Notes: generated by a model from the sequence alone, not told the origin. A stretch of 64,000 nucleotides of DNA from Flavobacteriaceae bacterium (GCA_021647885.1 JAKITV010000005.1:1-64000); one strand, 5' to 3'. Positions 1-8,516 are shown, counted from the stretch's first letter. Program-made: numbers and translations.

Positions 1-117
1 GATACTTTAAGACAATGGTTACATAAAACGGTAAACGATATGGATAAAAAACGCATCAAATCAATAATAAGTAACCATCATTATTTAAACGCCTTTAATG
101 ACGTGTTTTATAATTAA
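1..117 (+). CDS. C-terminal end of an unidentified protein (truncated by window edge)
   Basis: The first frame is open from the first base to a TAA at 115-117 and gives the last 38 residues of a protein whose body lies upstream of the window. The tail is basic and helical-looking (LRQWLHKTVNDMDKKRIK, then a His/Asn-rich end NHHYLNAFNDVFYN). No motif is recognisable and I assign no function. Codon use resembles the neighbouring real genes, which is the main reason to call it coding. It may belong with the in-frame stretch that follows the stop. Confidence 0.45.
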   Translation, partial: DTLRQWLHKTVNDMDKKRIKSIISNHHYLNAFNDVFYN

Positions 118-291
118 ATTGGTATTATACTAAAATTCCATAACAGCAAAGATGCATTTCCATTTTATTTTAATGGGAAAATAGATGAAAGATTCTCTTT
201 CGATTATTATGGCGAGGGACCACAAATTTTTAATTTCAAACCTTATAAAGCCACAGAAGGAAAGTTGGAAATAAAATATGGATTGTATTGA
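118..291 (+). pseudogene. Possible gene remnant directly after the upstream stop codon
   Basis: Directly after the TAA at 117 the same frame stays open for 57 codons to a TGA at 289-291, with no usable start codon. The translation looks like real protein (for example KFHNSKDAFPFYFNGKIDE, then YYGEGPQIFNFKPYKATEG) rather than random low-complexity sequence. It could be the remnant of a displaced gene or the end of the upstream gene after a nonsense mutation. Identity unknown. The following 49 bases up to the GH3 gene hold nothing I can name. Confidence 0.3.
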
Positions 292-340
292 TAAAAAAGC
301 ATACAATAAGCCTATTTTTATCGATGAAAAGCTAAATTTT

Positions 341-1855
341 TTATGTGTTCAATTCTAGCAACTCCTCAATAAAATCTCTGGAGTTTGATAAACGAGGAAC
401 TTTATGCTGTCCTCCAAGTTTATCTTTTTCTTTAAGCCAATCGTAAAACAAATGTGTTCTTGCAATATTAATTTTAGGTTTGTTAAGCGTCATGTTATTA
501 TAACGTTTTGCTTCATAATCCGAGTTTAAAGATTTAAGTGCATTATCCAGCAACTCGTTAAAATAATTAATGTCTTTTGGAGGGTTTTTAAATTCTATTA
601 ACCATTCGTGAGCACCTTTTTCTTTACCTTCCATAAATATTGGAGCAGCTGTAAAATCTACAATTTCGGCTTTGGTTTTTTTGCAAACAAGTTTTAAAGC
701 ATCTTCGGCATTTTCAATAATAAGTTCTTCACCAAAAACATTTATATGATGTTTGGTTCTTCCGGTAACTTTTATTCTATAAGGATTTATGGATGTAAAA
801 CGAACAGTATCTCCAATTTTATAACGCCAAAGTCCAGCATTGGTAGTAATTATCAAGGCGTAGTTTTTATCCTTTTCAACTTCACTTAATGGAATAATTT
901 TTTGGTCTGAAGTTCCATAAGTTTCCATTGGGATAAACTCATAAAAAATACCATAATCTAACATTAACAGTAATTCACTAGAATTATTTCTATCCTGAAT
1001 GGCAAAAAACCCTTCCGAAGCATTATAAATTTCGTAGTATCTAAACTCTTTTTTCGGTAAAATAGCTTTGTATTGATCTACATATGGAACAAAACTTACG
1101 CCTCCATGAAAATATACTTCAAGATTAGGCCAAATATCAAAAAGATTTTTTTTGCCTGTGTGCTCCAATACGTTATTTAAAAGCACCAACATCCACGAAG
1201 GCACTCCAGCAAAACTGGTTACATTTTCGTCTATGGTTTCATCTACAATAGCTTGCATTTTGTATTCCCAATCACTCATTAGAGAAACTTTATTACTAGG
1301 CGTACTGCTAAACTCTGCCCAAAAAGGCATATTATCTATTAAAATAGCCGAAAGGTCTCCAAAAACAGTTCCGTTTACTTCATATAATTCTTTACTGCCA
1401 CCTAATCGCAAACTTTTACCAGTAAATAATTGTGAATCTTCATTGTTGTTAAGATACATGCATAGCATATCTTTTCCAGCAGCGTAATGACAATCTTCTA
1501 GCGACTCTAAACTTACAGGTATAAATTTACTTTTGGCATTTGTTGTGCCACTGGATTTTGCAAACCATTTTATTGGTGTCGGCCAAAAAATATTGTGTTC
1601 GCCTTTTCTTGAGCGTTCAATTACATTTTGGTATTCCTCGTAGGTTGACACAGGAATCCGTTCGCTAAATGTTTTATAACTTTTTATAGATTCAAAGTCG
1701 TACTGCTTTCCTATTTGTGTGTATTTAGCAGTATCTATAAGGTCTAGAAGTAATTCGTTTTGTACATCGTTAGGATATTTTAAAAACAAATCAATTTGAT
1801 GAAAACGTTTTTTTAAGTACCATGAGGCAATAGAATTTACAATAGGAATTGGCAT
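341..1855 (-). CDS. GH3 auxin-responsive promoter family protein (acyl-adenylate/thioester-forming superfamily)
   Basis: Large protein of the GH3 family (PF03321), distant members of the adenylate-forming enzymes; the bacterial substrate is not established. Visible signatures are the AMP-binding loop FAKSSGTTNAKSKFIPV, the YNASEGFFAIQ segment, and the late motifs LWRYKIGDTVRF and VTGRTKHHINVFGEE. I start it at the ATG at 1855 (MPIPIVNSIASWYLKKR), giving 504 residues, the usual bacterial size. A longer frame reaches 2014 but its extra 53 residues overlap the divergent neighbour and do not look conserved. It is divergent from the DUF2797 gene with 44 bp between starts, and the pair probably shares the gap as a promoter region. 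Function beyond family membership is inference. Confidence 0.85.
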   Translation of the reverse strand: MPIPIVNSIASWYLKKRFHQIDLFLKYPNDVQNELLLDLIDTAKYTQIGKQYDFESIKSYKTFSERIPVSTYEEYQNVIERSRKGEHNIFWPTPIKWFAKSSGTTNAKSKFIPVSLESLEDCHYAAGKDMLCMYLNNNEDSQLFTGKSLRLGGSKELYEVNGTVFGDLSAILIDNMPFWAEFSSTPSNKVSLMSDWEYKMQAIVDETIDENVTSFAGVPSWMLVLLNNVLEHTGKKNLFDIWPNLEVYFHGGVSFVPYVDQYKAILPKKEFRYYEIYNASEGFFAIQDRNNSSELLLMLDYGIFYEFIPMETYGTSDQKIIPLSEVEKDKNYALIITTNAGLWRYKIGDTVRFTSINPYRIKVTGRTKHHINVFGEELIIENAEDALKLVCKKTKAEIVDFTAAPIFMEGKEKGAHEWLIEFKNPPKDINYFNELLDNALKSLNSDYEAKRYNNMTLNKPKINIARTHLFYDWLKEKDKLGGQHKVPRLSNSRDFIEELLELNT

Positions 1856-1899
1856 ATATTGGCTATATTTACGAGAACTAAAATAGCAAAAATCTTTGT

Positions 1900-2694
1900 A
1901 TGTTGTATCAAGGTGTGTTAAGAAAAATGGATACTGAATTTGGGCAACCCATTCAGTACTTTTTAATATTCGAAAACGATTTTTTAAATATGAATCAATT
2001 GTTGAATGAAACAATTAGCATTCAGTTTGTTAAGTACCAATGTTTAAACTGTGGTTTGGATAAGCCAATTTACAGACAGGGATTTTGTAAAAGCTGTTTT
2101 TTTGAAATACCTCAAGCTGCCGATTGGATTATGCGTCCAGAATTAAGCACAGCACATCTTAATAAAGAAGATAGAGATTTAGAATATGAGAAGAAAGTAC
2201 AATTACAACCACATATTGTGTATTTGGCAAATTCCAGTAATGTAAAAGTTGGAGTAACTCGAAAAAGTCAAGTGCCAACACGTTGGATAGATCAAGGTGC
2301 ACACGAAGCTATAGAAATTGTAGAAGTACCAAATCGCTATTTGGCAGGAATTACCGAAGTCGCTTTAAAAGAGCACATAAGCGATAAAACGAATTGGCGA
2401 ACAATGCTAAAAAACGATGTTAAAGATGAAAGCCTTGAAGCATGGAAACAAAAACTAAAAGTATTTATTCCAACCGAAGCTAAAGATTATTTTATTGAAC
2501 ACAACAGAGAAACACATATGGATTTTCCGGTATTGCAATATCCAGAAAAACCACAGAGTTTAAATTTAAGTAAAAACCCAAATTACAATGGGAAATTAGT
2601 TGGTATTAAAGGGCAATACTTAATTTTTGAAGACCAAACGGTTTTCAATATTAGAGCTAATGAAGGGTTGGTGATTAACATGGATTTAGTCTAG
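1900..2694 (+). CDS. DUF2797 domain protein
   Basis: 264-residue protein matching the DUF2797 family (PF10977), whose role is not established. Near residues 48-68 it carries a Cys4 arrangement (CLNCG, then GFCKSC) that probably binds zinc. Next comes a segment HIVYLANSSNVKVGVTR with a downstream RWIDQGA, reminiscent of the GIY-YIG nuclease core but without enough visible catalytic residues to claim activity. The start at 1900 (MLYQGVLRKM) follows the divergent GH3 start by 44 bp. A GH3/DUF2797 divergent pair is, to my knowledge, a recurrent flavobacterial arrangement. Nothing links it to the downstream fusion gene, from which a repeat-rich 300-bp gap separates it. Confidence 0.75.
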   Translation: MLYQGVLRKMDTEFGQPIQYFLIFENDFLNMNQLLNETISIQFVKYQCLNCGLDKPIYRQGFCKSCFFEIPQAADWIMRPELSTAHLNKEDRDLEYEKKVQLQPHIVYLANSSNVKVGVTRKSQVPTRWIDQGAHEAIEIVEVPNRYLAGITEVALKEHISDKTNWRTMLKNDVKDESLEAWKQKLKVFIPTEAKDYFIEHNRETHMDFPVLQYPEKPQSLNLSKNPNYNGKLVGIKGQYLIFEDQTVFNIRANEGLVINMDLV

Positions 2695-2732
2695 CAAAAT
2701 ATTCCAGTTTATCTTTTTAATGTCATATTTAT

Positions 2733-2753
2733 TTCCTGCGTAGGCAGGAATCT
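2733..2753 (+). repeat. Dispersed palindrome, CCTGCGTAGGCAGG family
   Basis: CCTGC/GCAGG arms around GTAG, with flanks TT and AATCT. The same 21-nt core recurs at the 3' end of metH1 (50083-50109), preceded there by TGTCA, which also appears here at 2721. This is one of the families of short intergenic palindromes in this window. Confidence 0.75.
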
Positions 2754-2782
2754 TTTAGAGTTATACTTATTTTCTGTTTTTT

Positions 2783-2845
2783 GCCACGAATACACGAATT
2801 TTCCTCTATAATTTTCAGAATTGTTAAAATTCGTGTATTGGTGGC
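2783..2845. repeat. Long imperfect inverted repeat in the gap before folK-dNK
   Basis: GCCACGAATACACGAATTTT at 2783-2802 is answered by its reverse complement at 2826-2845 with a single mismatch; the loop is about 23 nt. It lies in the 300-bp gap 2695-2997, which otherwise holds only the palindrome at 2733 and AT-rich sequence. Such 'GCCACGAAT' repeats are, from memory, widespread in Bacteroidota genomes. There is no T-run, so a terminator is not supported. Confidence 0.7.
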
Positions 2846-2997
2846 AGATTTTATATTTATTGATACCTCGATGACTTTATCTCAAGGTAGTTTATTTATT
2901 ACTTAAACGGATTAAATCACAAGAATAAAAATTGTCAATAAATACTTTAGTAAATGTAAAGTTATAAATTTTCTTTTTAGTTATTTTGCTAAATCAT

Positions 2998-4143
2998 ATG
3001 AGTAATTTAAGGAAAGTTTACATATCGTTGGGTAGCAATAAAGGCGATAAATTCAAGAATTTGCAAGAAGCTATTAATGCTATTCATCTTACAATTGGAA
3101 ATATTAGTATAATTTCTAAAGTCTATAAATCTCCCGCTTTAGGTTTTGAAAGCGATGATTTTTTTAATGCATGTCTTGTATTAGAAACATTGTTTAACCC
3201 TCAAAAATTATTAAAAAAATTAATTGCTATAGAAAAGTCTTTAGGACGAATTCGTCCCGATAACTATCGGGATAAAAAGAAAGACTATCAAGCCAGAATA
3301 ATAGATTTGGATATCCTTTTTTTTGAAGATGAAATAATTAAGACTAAAACACTCCAAATTCCACATCCTGAAATGCATAAGCGCAAGTTTGTTTTGCAAC
3401 CATTAAGTGATATAGCACCTAAAGAACAGCATCCTAAATCAAAAAAAGAAGTGTTAACTTTATTAAAAGAGTGCAAAGATGAAAGTGTTTTAGAATCTAT
3501 AAATATTTGGCTGAAGAACCCAAGTAAAACCTATAATTTTGCGAATTACAACTACATTGCTATTGAAGGAAATATTGGTGCAGGAAAAACCAGTTTAGCA
3601 ACTAGGATCTCTCACGATTTTAATGCAAAACTAATTTTAGAGCGATTTGCCGACAATCCTTTTTTGCCAAAATTTTACGAAGACGCAAAGCGCTATGCCT
3701 TTACTTTAGAAATGTCTTTTCTGGCAGATCGCTATCAACAAATAAGTGATGACTTGTCACAACTCGATTTGTTTAAAGATTTTATTGTGAGTGATTACGA
3801 TGTATTTAAATCGCTCATTTTTTCTAAAGTTACACTTCCTGAAGATGAGTTTAAATTGTATAGAAAACTTTTCTATTTAATGTATAAGGATATTGCGAAA
3901 CCTGATTTGTATATATATCTATATCAAAATACCGAACAGTTACAACAAAATATTAAAAAACGTGGAAGGGATTACGAACAAGAAATAGAAGACGATTATC
4001 TTGATAAAATAAATTCTGGATATTTAGAGTTTTTAAAAAACCAAACCGATTTTAATGTCAAAATCATAGATATTTCTGATAAAGATTTTGTAGAAAACCG
4101 AGAAGATTATTTGAGTATTTTAGATGAGATTTGTAAGAAGTGA
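2998..4143 (+). CDS. folK: FolK-deoxynucleoside kinase fusion (HPPK / dNK)
   Basis: Bifunctional 381-residue protein. Residues ~5-135 are 6-hydroxymethyl-7,8-dihydropterin pyrophosphokinase (folate synthesis): VYISLGSNKGDK, LGRIR and ARIIDLDILFF, with IPHPEMHKRKFVLQPL. Residues ~190-381 are a P-loop deoxynucleoside kinase (PF01712): AIEGNIGAGKTSLA at ~191, ERF, and the C-terminal RGRDYEQ lid. The fusion is known in Bacteroidota. I use the ATG at 2998; a TTG four codons upstream would overlap a promoter-like TTATTTTG (2981-2988), so the transcript may have almost no leader. A CCCGATAACTATCGGG palindrome lies inside the HPPK part (3255-3272) and adds about PDNYRD after LGRIR, next to the family's catalytic region, so HPPK activity could be altered. 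Confidence 0.9.
   Translation: MSNLRKVYISLGSNKGDKFKNLQEAINAIHLTIGNISIISKVYKSPALGFESDDFFNACLVLETLFNPQKLLKKLIAIEKSLGRIRPDNYRDKKKDYQARIIDLDILFFEDEIIKTKTLQIPHPEMHKRKFVLQPLSDIAPKEQHPKSKKEVLTLLKECKDESVLESINIWLKNPSKTYNFANYNYIAIEGNIGAGKTSLATRISHDFNAKLILERFADNPFLPKFYEDAKRYAFTLEMSFLADRYQQISDDLSQLDLFKDFIVSDYDVFKSLIFSKVTLPEDEFKLYRKLFYLMYKDIAKPDLYIYLYQNTEQLQQNIKKRGRDYEQEIEDDYLDKINSGYLEFLKNQTDFNVKIIDISDKDFVENREDYLSILDEICKK
3255..3272 (+). repeat. CCCGATA palindrome inside the folK-dNK reading frame
   Basis: TCCCGATAACTATCGGGA, with 8-bp arms around AC. The same arms form the palindromes at 5634-5651 and 8481-8498, and without the outer bases the one in argS (60068-60085). Here it is translated in frame (residues ~86-92 of the fusion protein). 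Confidence 0.85.
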
Positions 4144-4290
4144 TAATTTGGTTACGCTTATCGTATATGCATATGGAAAGTTGCGTGGATTTAGACACTA
4201 CGTTAGCAAAAAGAACCGAGTCTGAGTATAATCCGAAGGATTATGCGGGTCGGCGGTAAGAAGCAATGAACTATATACCGTGTTGTGTGT
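4144..4290. repeat. Cassette-like flank downstream of the 160-aa gene
   Basis: Read in the gene's direction (minus strand), the gene ends in CACTACACACAACACGG (4277-4293), then a structured stretch with the hairpin ATAATCCTTCGGATTAT (4230-4246), the motif GCTAACGTAGTGTCTAAATC, and CGATAAGCG near 4157. A related ACACAATG plus CGATAAGCG pair occurs on the other side of the gene (4774-4816). The layout recalls recombination sites flanking promoterless cassettes; no integrase is present in the window. Confidence 0.4.
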
Positions 4291-4753
4291 AGTGTTTAAT
4301 TTCACATAATTCTTTTTTTACTTTTTTAGATTCAATTATTGGTTTCTGAATAGATTCTTTTTTAATTGATTTTTTCCAAAATGGGAATGCCCAAGTTATT
4401 GATGTTCCAAATAATTGATAGATTCCATTTTTCTCAAACGTATAATGAGACTTATATGGGAATTTACCTTTGAAATAATCTTCTCTTTTTATTTTTGAGA
4501 ATAGAAGTGTTAAGAATTTATTAAATCCTTTTTCATATTCCATCCCTTTGTATTTGTCTGAATAATATTCTGTAACCATTCCAATTCCCACTCTTATTTC
4601 CTCAAGTTGATAGTTGATATAAATAACAGAATCATTTTCATTTAAGGGCTCTATTTGAAACCAATGATTATCCCAAATCAATTCGTTTTCAATATGTTTT
4701 TTTAAAATTGATTTGTATAGATTGATTCTATTTTCGAATATTTCTGAATTCAA
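4271..4753 (-). CDS. Hypothetical protein, 160 aa, possibly cassette-borne
   Basis: Unrecognised soluble protein rich in Lys, Glu, Ile and aromatic residues, without signal peptide or membrane segment. The open frame begins only with TTG at 4753. An ATG at 4772-4770 begins a peptide reading MKNQEK that would join this frame if the run of six A bases (4754-4759) were five, so either TTG is the start or the 5' end carries a one-base indel. The flanks carry inverted TGTGTGTA / TACACACA motifs, unlike the neighbouring intergenic DNA. It lies between two conserved housekeeping genes and is probably accessory. Function unknown. Confidence 0.6.
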   Translation of the reverse strand: MNSEIFENRINLYKSILKKHIENELIWDNHWFQIEPLNENDSVIYINYQLEEIRVGIGMVTEYYSDKYKGMEYEKGFNKFLTLLFSKIKREDYFKGKFPYKSHYTFEKNGIYQLFGTSITWAFPFWKKSIKKESIQKPIIESKKVKKELCEIKHYTQHGI

Positions 4754-4765
4754 TTTTTTCTTGGT

Positions 4766-4825
4766 TTTTCATTACACACAATGTTATGATATGTTCAGTT
4801 TCAATTGATTATATCAAACGATAAG
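4766..4825. repeat. Cassette-like flank upstream of the 160-aa gene
   Basis: On the minus strand this reads CGCTTATCGTTTGATATAATC, then AACATTGTGTGTAATG, ending at the ATG at 4772-4770. ATTGTGTGTA is complementary to the TACACACAAC downstream of the gene, and CGATAAGCG occurs on both sides. The two flanks therefore form an inverted pair around the gene. Confidence 0.35.
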
Positions 4826-4895
4826 CGAATTTAGCATTATTAAGGTTTAGAATCAAGCTAAATTAAATACCGAAATTAACTGCTACTGGTTACTG

Positions 4896-5423
4896 CTAAC
4901 TAATTTTGCTAAACATATCCCAAATAACAACACCACAACTTACCGAAATATTTAAAGAATGCTTGGTTCCAAATTGCGGAATTTCAATCACAGTATCACT
5001 AGCACTAACCACGTCTTGAGATACGCCTTTTACTTCATTTCCAAATACAACTGCATATGTTGTTTGTTGTTGAGGTTTAAAGTCGTTTAGCATTGTTGCG
5101 TTTTCGGTCTGCTCAATACTAATTACTTTAATGTTTGAATCTCTTAATCTTTTAACCAACTCAAGTGTGTTTTCAACATATTCCCAAGCAACACTGTCTG
5201 TGCTTCCAAGTGCTGTTTTATGAATATCTTTATGAGGAGGTTTTGCAGTAATTCCGCAGAGATAAACTTTTTCAATTAAAAACGCATCACAAGTTCTAAA
5301 CACAGAACCAATATTATTTAAGCTTCTAATATTGTCTAAAACAACAATTAAAGGGGTTTTTGCCGATTGCTTAAATTCATCGACACTCAATCTGTTTAAT
5401 TCGCAATTTTTTAATTTACGCAT
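4896..5423 (-). CDS. TrmH/SpoU-family RNA 2'-O-methyltransferase
   Basis: 175-residue SPOUT methyltransferase that uses SAM to methylate a ribose 2'-OH in tRNA or rRNA; the exact target cannot be read from sequence. All three SpoU motifs are visible: motif 1 LDNIRSLNNIGSVFRTCDAF (~30-49), motif 2 VVFGNEVKGVS (~124-134) and motif 3 IEIPQFGTKHSLNISVS (~145-161), the deep trefoil-knot SAM site. It is short, consisting of the catalytic domain with only a small N-terminal extension and no L30e-like substrate-binding domain. The ATG at 5423 (MRKLKNCEL) is the natural start. It is divergent from mutS across a 256-bp gap that holds two dispersed palindromes. Confidence 0.9.
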   Translation of the reverse strand: MRKLKNCELNRLSVDEFKQSAKTPLIVVLDNIRSLNNIGSVFRTCDAFLIEKVYLCGITAKPPHKDIHKTALGSTDSVAWEYVENTLELVKRLRDSNIKVISIEQTENATMLNDFKPQQQTTYAVVFGNEVKGVSQDVVSASDTVIEIPQFGTKHSLNISVSCGVVIWDMFSKIS

Positions 5424-5450
5424 ATAATATATTACTCTTTAAAATCTATA

Positions 5451-5474
5451 TGTCATGCTGAGCTTGTCGAAGCA
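5451..5474 (+). repeat. Dispersed repeat, TGTCATGCTGAGCTTGTCGAAGCA family
   Basis: TGTCATGCTGAGC, then TTGTCGAAGCA; the TGCT/AGCA ends pair. It belongs to the 'TGTCA...GAGC...GTCGAA' family seen also at 13556, 36273 and 38159, and in degenerate form inside metH2 and argS. Confidence 0.7.
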
Positions 5475-5633
5475 TTTTTATTATGAGCACAATTTATGTT
5501 AAAATCTCTTTATAATTGTAGATAACTTATGTTTTATCCGCTTTAGAGAAAAGCAAATATTAATTACATTAGCAATCCTGTTCAGTTAACAAAAATAATA
5601 TATAAATCGCTTAACAATTAACAAAAGATTCCC

Positions 5634-5651
5634 TCCCGATAGCTATCGGGA
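5634..5651. repeat. Perfect 18-nt CCCGATAGCTATCGGG palindrome upstream of mutS
   Basis: TCCCGATAGCTATCGGGA, a perfect palindrome 28 nt before the mutS start codon; identical to the copy in the tRNA-Leu fragment (8481-8498). If transcribed it would form a stable hairpin in the mutS 5' leader. Confidence 0.85.
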
Positions 5652-5679
5652 TTCACGGAAATGAAAATAAAAATTTTCA

Positions 5680-8277
5680 ATGAAAAAAGTAACACCATTA
5701 ATGAAGCAATACAATGCTATAAAAGCAAAGTATCCTGATGCATTATTGTTGTTTAGGGTTGGGGATTTTTATGAAACCTTTGGAAAAGATGCCATAAAAG
5801 CTGCAAAAATTTTAGACATTATCTTAACCAAACGTGGCGCAGGAAGCGAAAGTGAGATAGAATTAGCAGGTTTTCCACACCATTCCATTAACACCTACTT
5901 GCCTAAATTGGTAAAAGCAGGTCATCGCGTAGCAATTTGCGACCAATTAGAAGATCCAAAACAAACCAAGACGATTGTAAAACGCGGTGTTACCGAACTC
6001 GTAACACCTGGAGTTTCTTTTAACGATGAGGTATTGCATTCTAAGTCCAATAATTTTTTAGCGGCTGTTTATTTCGGAAAATATATAGGAGTTTCTTTTT
6101 TAGATATTTCTACAGGAGAGTTTTTATGCTCGCAAGGTAATGCTGAATATATCGATAAATTGCTTCAAAATTTTAATCCGAGTGAAGTATTGATTTCCAA
6201 ACAAAAACGCACAGAATTTTCAGAAGCTTTCGGCGACAATTTTCATACGTTTTATCAAGAGGATTGGGTGTTTCAAGACGATTACGCAAACGAAACATTG
6301 TGCAATCATTTCAAAACAAAAACATTAAAAGGGTTTGGAATAGGAGATTTGTATGAAGGCATTGTGGCTTCTGGAGCGATAATGCATTATTTGGCTGAAA
6401 CACAACATAATAAATTACAGCATATTACTTCCATAAATAGAATTGCCGAAGACGAATATGTTTGGATGGATAAATTTACCATTAGAAATTTGGAGTTATC
6501 CTATTCTACCAATCAAAATGCTGTGACGCTTTTAAATGTTATTGATAAAACCATTTCTCCAATGGGAGGACGTTTACTAAAACGATGGTTGGCTCTGCCT
6601 TTAAAAAATGTTGAAAAAATTAAAAGCAGACATGAAGTTGTTCAGTTTTTGTTAGATGAAAACACGTTGTTGCAAAAAATTCAGCATCAAATAAAACAAA
6701 TAGGAGATATTGAACGCTTAATTTCTAAAGTGGCTACTGCAAAAGTGAGTCCGAGGGAAGTTATTCAATTAAAAAATTCATTGGAAGCTATTGTGCCAAT
6801 TAAAGCATTGGCAGCAAATTGCAAAAATGATGCTTTAAAGCAAATTGGCGTGAGCTTGCAAAGTTGTGAGACACTTCGTGAAAAAATCAAGGAAACTTTA
6901 AATGAAGACGCTCCAGTTAATATTTTAAAAGGAAATACGATTTCATCCGAGTTTTCTTCCGAATTGAAAGAGTTAAGAGATTTGGCTTTTTCTGGGAAAG
7001 ATTATCTCGATAAAATGTTGAAGCGCGAAAGCGAACGTACAGGGATTTCTTCATTAAAAATAGCATCGAATAATGTATTTGGCTATTACATTGAAGTGCG
7101 TCACACACACAAAGATAAAGTCCCAGAAGATTGGATTCGTAAACAAACTTTGGTTAGTGCAGAACGTTACATCACTGAAGAATTAAAGGAATACGAAACA
7201 AAAATTCTAGGAGCCGAAGAACGTATTTTGGAAATAGAGCAACAACTTTTTTCAGAGTTGGTAAGTTGGATGAATGCTTATATTAAACCTGTACAGCAAA
7301 ACGCATATTTAATTGGACAATTAGATTGTTTGTGCGGTTTTGCCCAATTGGCTAAAGGGAACAAATATGTGTATCCTACAATAGATGATTCTTTCGATTT
7401 AGAAATTAAAGACGGTCGTCATCCTGTTATTGAAAAGCAATTGCCATTAGGCGAGAGTTATATTCCAAACGATTTGTTTTTAGATCGTGAAGCACAGCAA
7501 ATTATTATGATTACTGGACCAAATATGTCTGGTAAATCTGCGATTTTACGTCAAACAGCATTAATTGTTTTGTTAGCGCAAATAGGGAGTTTCGTGCCTG
7601 CAAAATCGGCAAGGATTGGGTTGGTAGATAAAATTTTTACAAGAGTAGGAGCCAGCGACAATATATCGATGGGAGAATCCACTTTTATGGTAGAGATGAA
7701 CGAAACCGCTTCTATATTAAATAATATTTCCAATCGTAGTTTAGTATTACTTGACGAAATTGGTCGTGGAACAAGTACTTACGATGGGATTTCTATTGCT
7801 TGGGCAATAAGCGAATATCTACATGAACATCCTAGTAGAGCAAAAACATTATTTGCTACTCATTATCACGAACTCAACGAAATGTCTGAAACTTTCGAGC
7901 GCATTAAAAACTTTAACGTGTCTGTAAAAGAATTGAAAGATAATGTGTTGTTTTTACGAAAGCTTGTTGAAGGCGGAAGTGCTCATAGTTTTGGTATTCA
8001 CGTGGCCAAAATGGCAGGAATGCCACGGCAAGTAATTCATCGTGCTAATAAAATTTTAAAACAGTTAGAGAAATCGCATTCGAGTGAAGAATTAACAGAT
8101 AAAGTTAAATCGTTAAAAGACGAGATGCAATTAAGCTTTTTTAATTTGGATGACCCTTTGTTAGAAGAAATTAAAGATGAAATATTACATTTAGATATTA
8201 ATACACTTACTCCTGTTGAAGCATTGATGAAACTTAATGAAATTAAGAGGATGTTGCACAAAAAGAAAAGAGCATAA
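5680..8277 (+). CDS. mutS: DNA mismatch repair ATPase MutS
   Basis: Recognises mismatches and small loops and recruits MutL. The 865-residue length and complete domain order match MutS1. The mismatch-binding motif GDFYETFG has F30 and E32, equivalent to Phe36/Glu38 of E. coli MutS. The connector, lever and clamp follow, then the ATPase with Walker [10 protein letters not shown] (~613-621), FMVEMNETA, Walker [17 protein letters not shown] and ATHYHEL. The C-terminus has the helix-turn-helix [15 protein letters not shown] and a short dimerisation tail. [15 protein letters not shown] is the expected N-terminus. It is a single gene, preceded by the palindrome at 5634 and followed within 100 bp by a tRNA promoter. 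Confidence 0.98.
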   Translation: MKKVTPLMKQYNAIKAKYPDALLLFRVGDFYETFGKDAIKAAKILDIILTKRGAGSESEIELAGFPHHSINTYLPKLVKAGHRVAICDQLEDPKQTKTIVKRGVTELVTPGVSFNDEVLHSKSNNFLAAVYFGKYIGVSFLDISTGEFLCSQGNAEYIDKLLQNFNPSEVLISKQKRTEFSEAFGDNFHTFYQEDWVFQDDYANETLCNHFKTKTLKGFGIGDLYEGIVASGAIMHYLAETQHNKLQHITSINRIAEDEYVWMDKFTIRNLELSYSTNQNAVTLLNVIDKTISPMGGRLLKRWLALPLKNVEKIKSRHEVVQFLLDENTLLQKIQHQIKQIGDIERLISKVATAKVSPREVIQLKNSLEAIVPIKALAANCKNDALKQIGVSLQSCETLREKIKETLNEDAPVNILKGNTISSEFSSELKELRDLAFSGKDYLDKMLKRESERTGISSLKIASNNVFGYYIEVRHTHKDKVPEDWIRKQTLVSAERYITEELKEYETKILGAEERILEIEQQLFSELVSWMNAYIKPVQQNAYLIGQLDCLCGFAQLAKGNKYVYPTIDDSFDLEIKDGRHPVIEKQLPLGESYIPNDLFLDREAQQIIMITGPNMSGKSAILRQTALIVLLAQIGSFVPAKSARIGLVDKIFTRVGASDNISMGESTFMVEMNETASILNNISNRSLVLLDEIGRGTSTYDGISIAWAISEYLHEHPSRAKTLFATHYHELNEMSETFERIKNFNVSVKELKDNVLFLRKLVEGGSAHSFGIHVAKMAGMPRQVIHRANKILKQLEKSHSSEELTDKVKSLKDEMQLSFFNLDDPLLEEIKDEILHLDINTLTPVEALMKLNEIKRMLHKKKRA

Positions 8278-8301
8278 AAGATGTATTTTTATTAAAAAGC
8301 C

Positions 8302-8331
8302 TTTGGTATTATTATAATTGTTTTAAATTTG
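8302..8331 (+). promoter_or_regulatory. Bacteroidota-type promoter of the tRNA pair
   Basis: TTTG at 8302-8305 and a perfect TAnnTTTG box, TAAATTTG, at 8324-8331 with an 18-bp spacer. Transcription would start about 8336-8340, some 35 nt before tRNA-Gly. This is the clearest promoter in the window. Confidence 0.8.
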
Positions 8332-8371
8332 CATCCGCAATATTAAGTTGCACGTTCATTAAAATAACTAC

Positions 8372-8443
8372 GCGAAAGTAGCTCAGGGGTAGAGCATCAC
8401 CTTGCCAAGGTGAGGGTCGCGGGTTCAAATCCCGTCTTTCGCT
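8372..8443 (+). tRNA. tRNA-Gly (GCC anticodon)
   Basis: Cloverleaf with acceptor GCGAAAG / CTTTCGC and discriminator T, D arm GCTCAGGGGTAGAGC, anticodon stem CACCTT..AAGGTG with GCC in the loop, and T arm GCGGGTTCAAATCCCGT. The 3' CCA is not encoded. It is followed by a tRNA-Leu fragment and an intact tRNA-Leu. Confidence 0.97.
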
Positions 8444-8466
8444 CTACATACTGTAAAATATACCAA

Positions 8467-8507
8467 GCTGAAGTGGTGGATCCCGATAGCTATCGGGAGG
8501 TAAACAC
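8467..8507 (+). pseudogene. 5' fragment of a tRNA-Leu copy interrupted by a palindrome
   Basis: GCTGAAGTGGTGGA (8467-8480) is identical to the first 14 nt of the intact tRNA-Leu at 8517. The perfect palindrome TCCCGATAGCTATCGGGA (8481-8498) follows, and then GGTAAACAC (8499-8507), which matches GGTAGACAC of the intact gene with one change. The palindrome replaces ATT in the D-arm region. The rest of the tRNA is absent. Confidence 0.75.
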
Positions 8508-8516
8508 TAAGCAAAT

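Noticed and set aside
1856..2014. N-terminal extension of the GH3 protein by 53 residues
   Set aside because: It overlaps the divergent DUF2797 gene and its start region; the recognisable protein begins at MPIPIVNSIASW.
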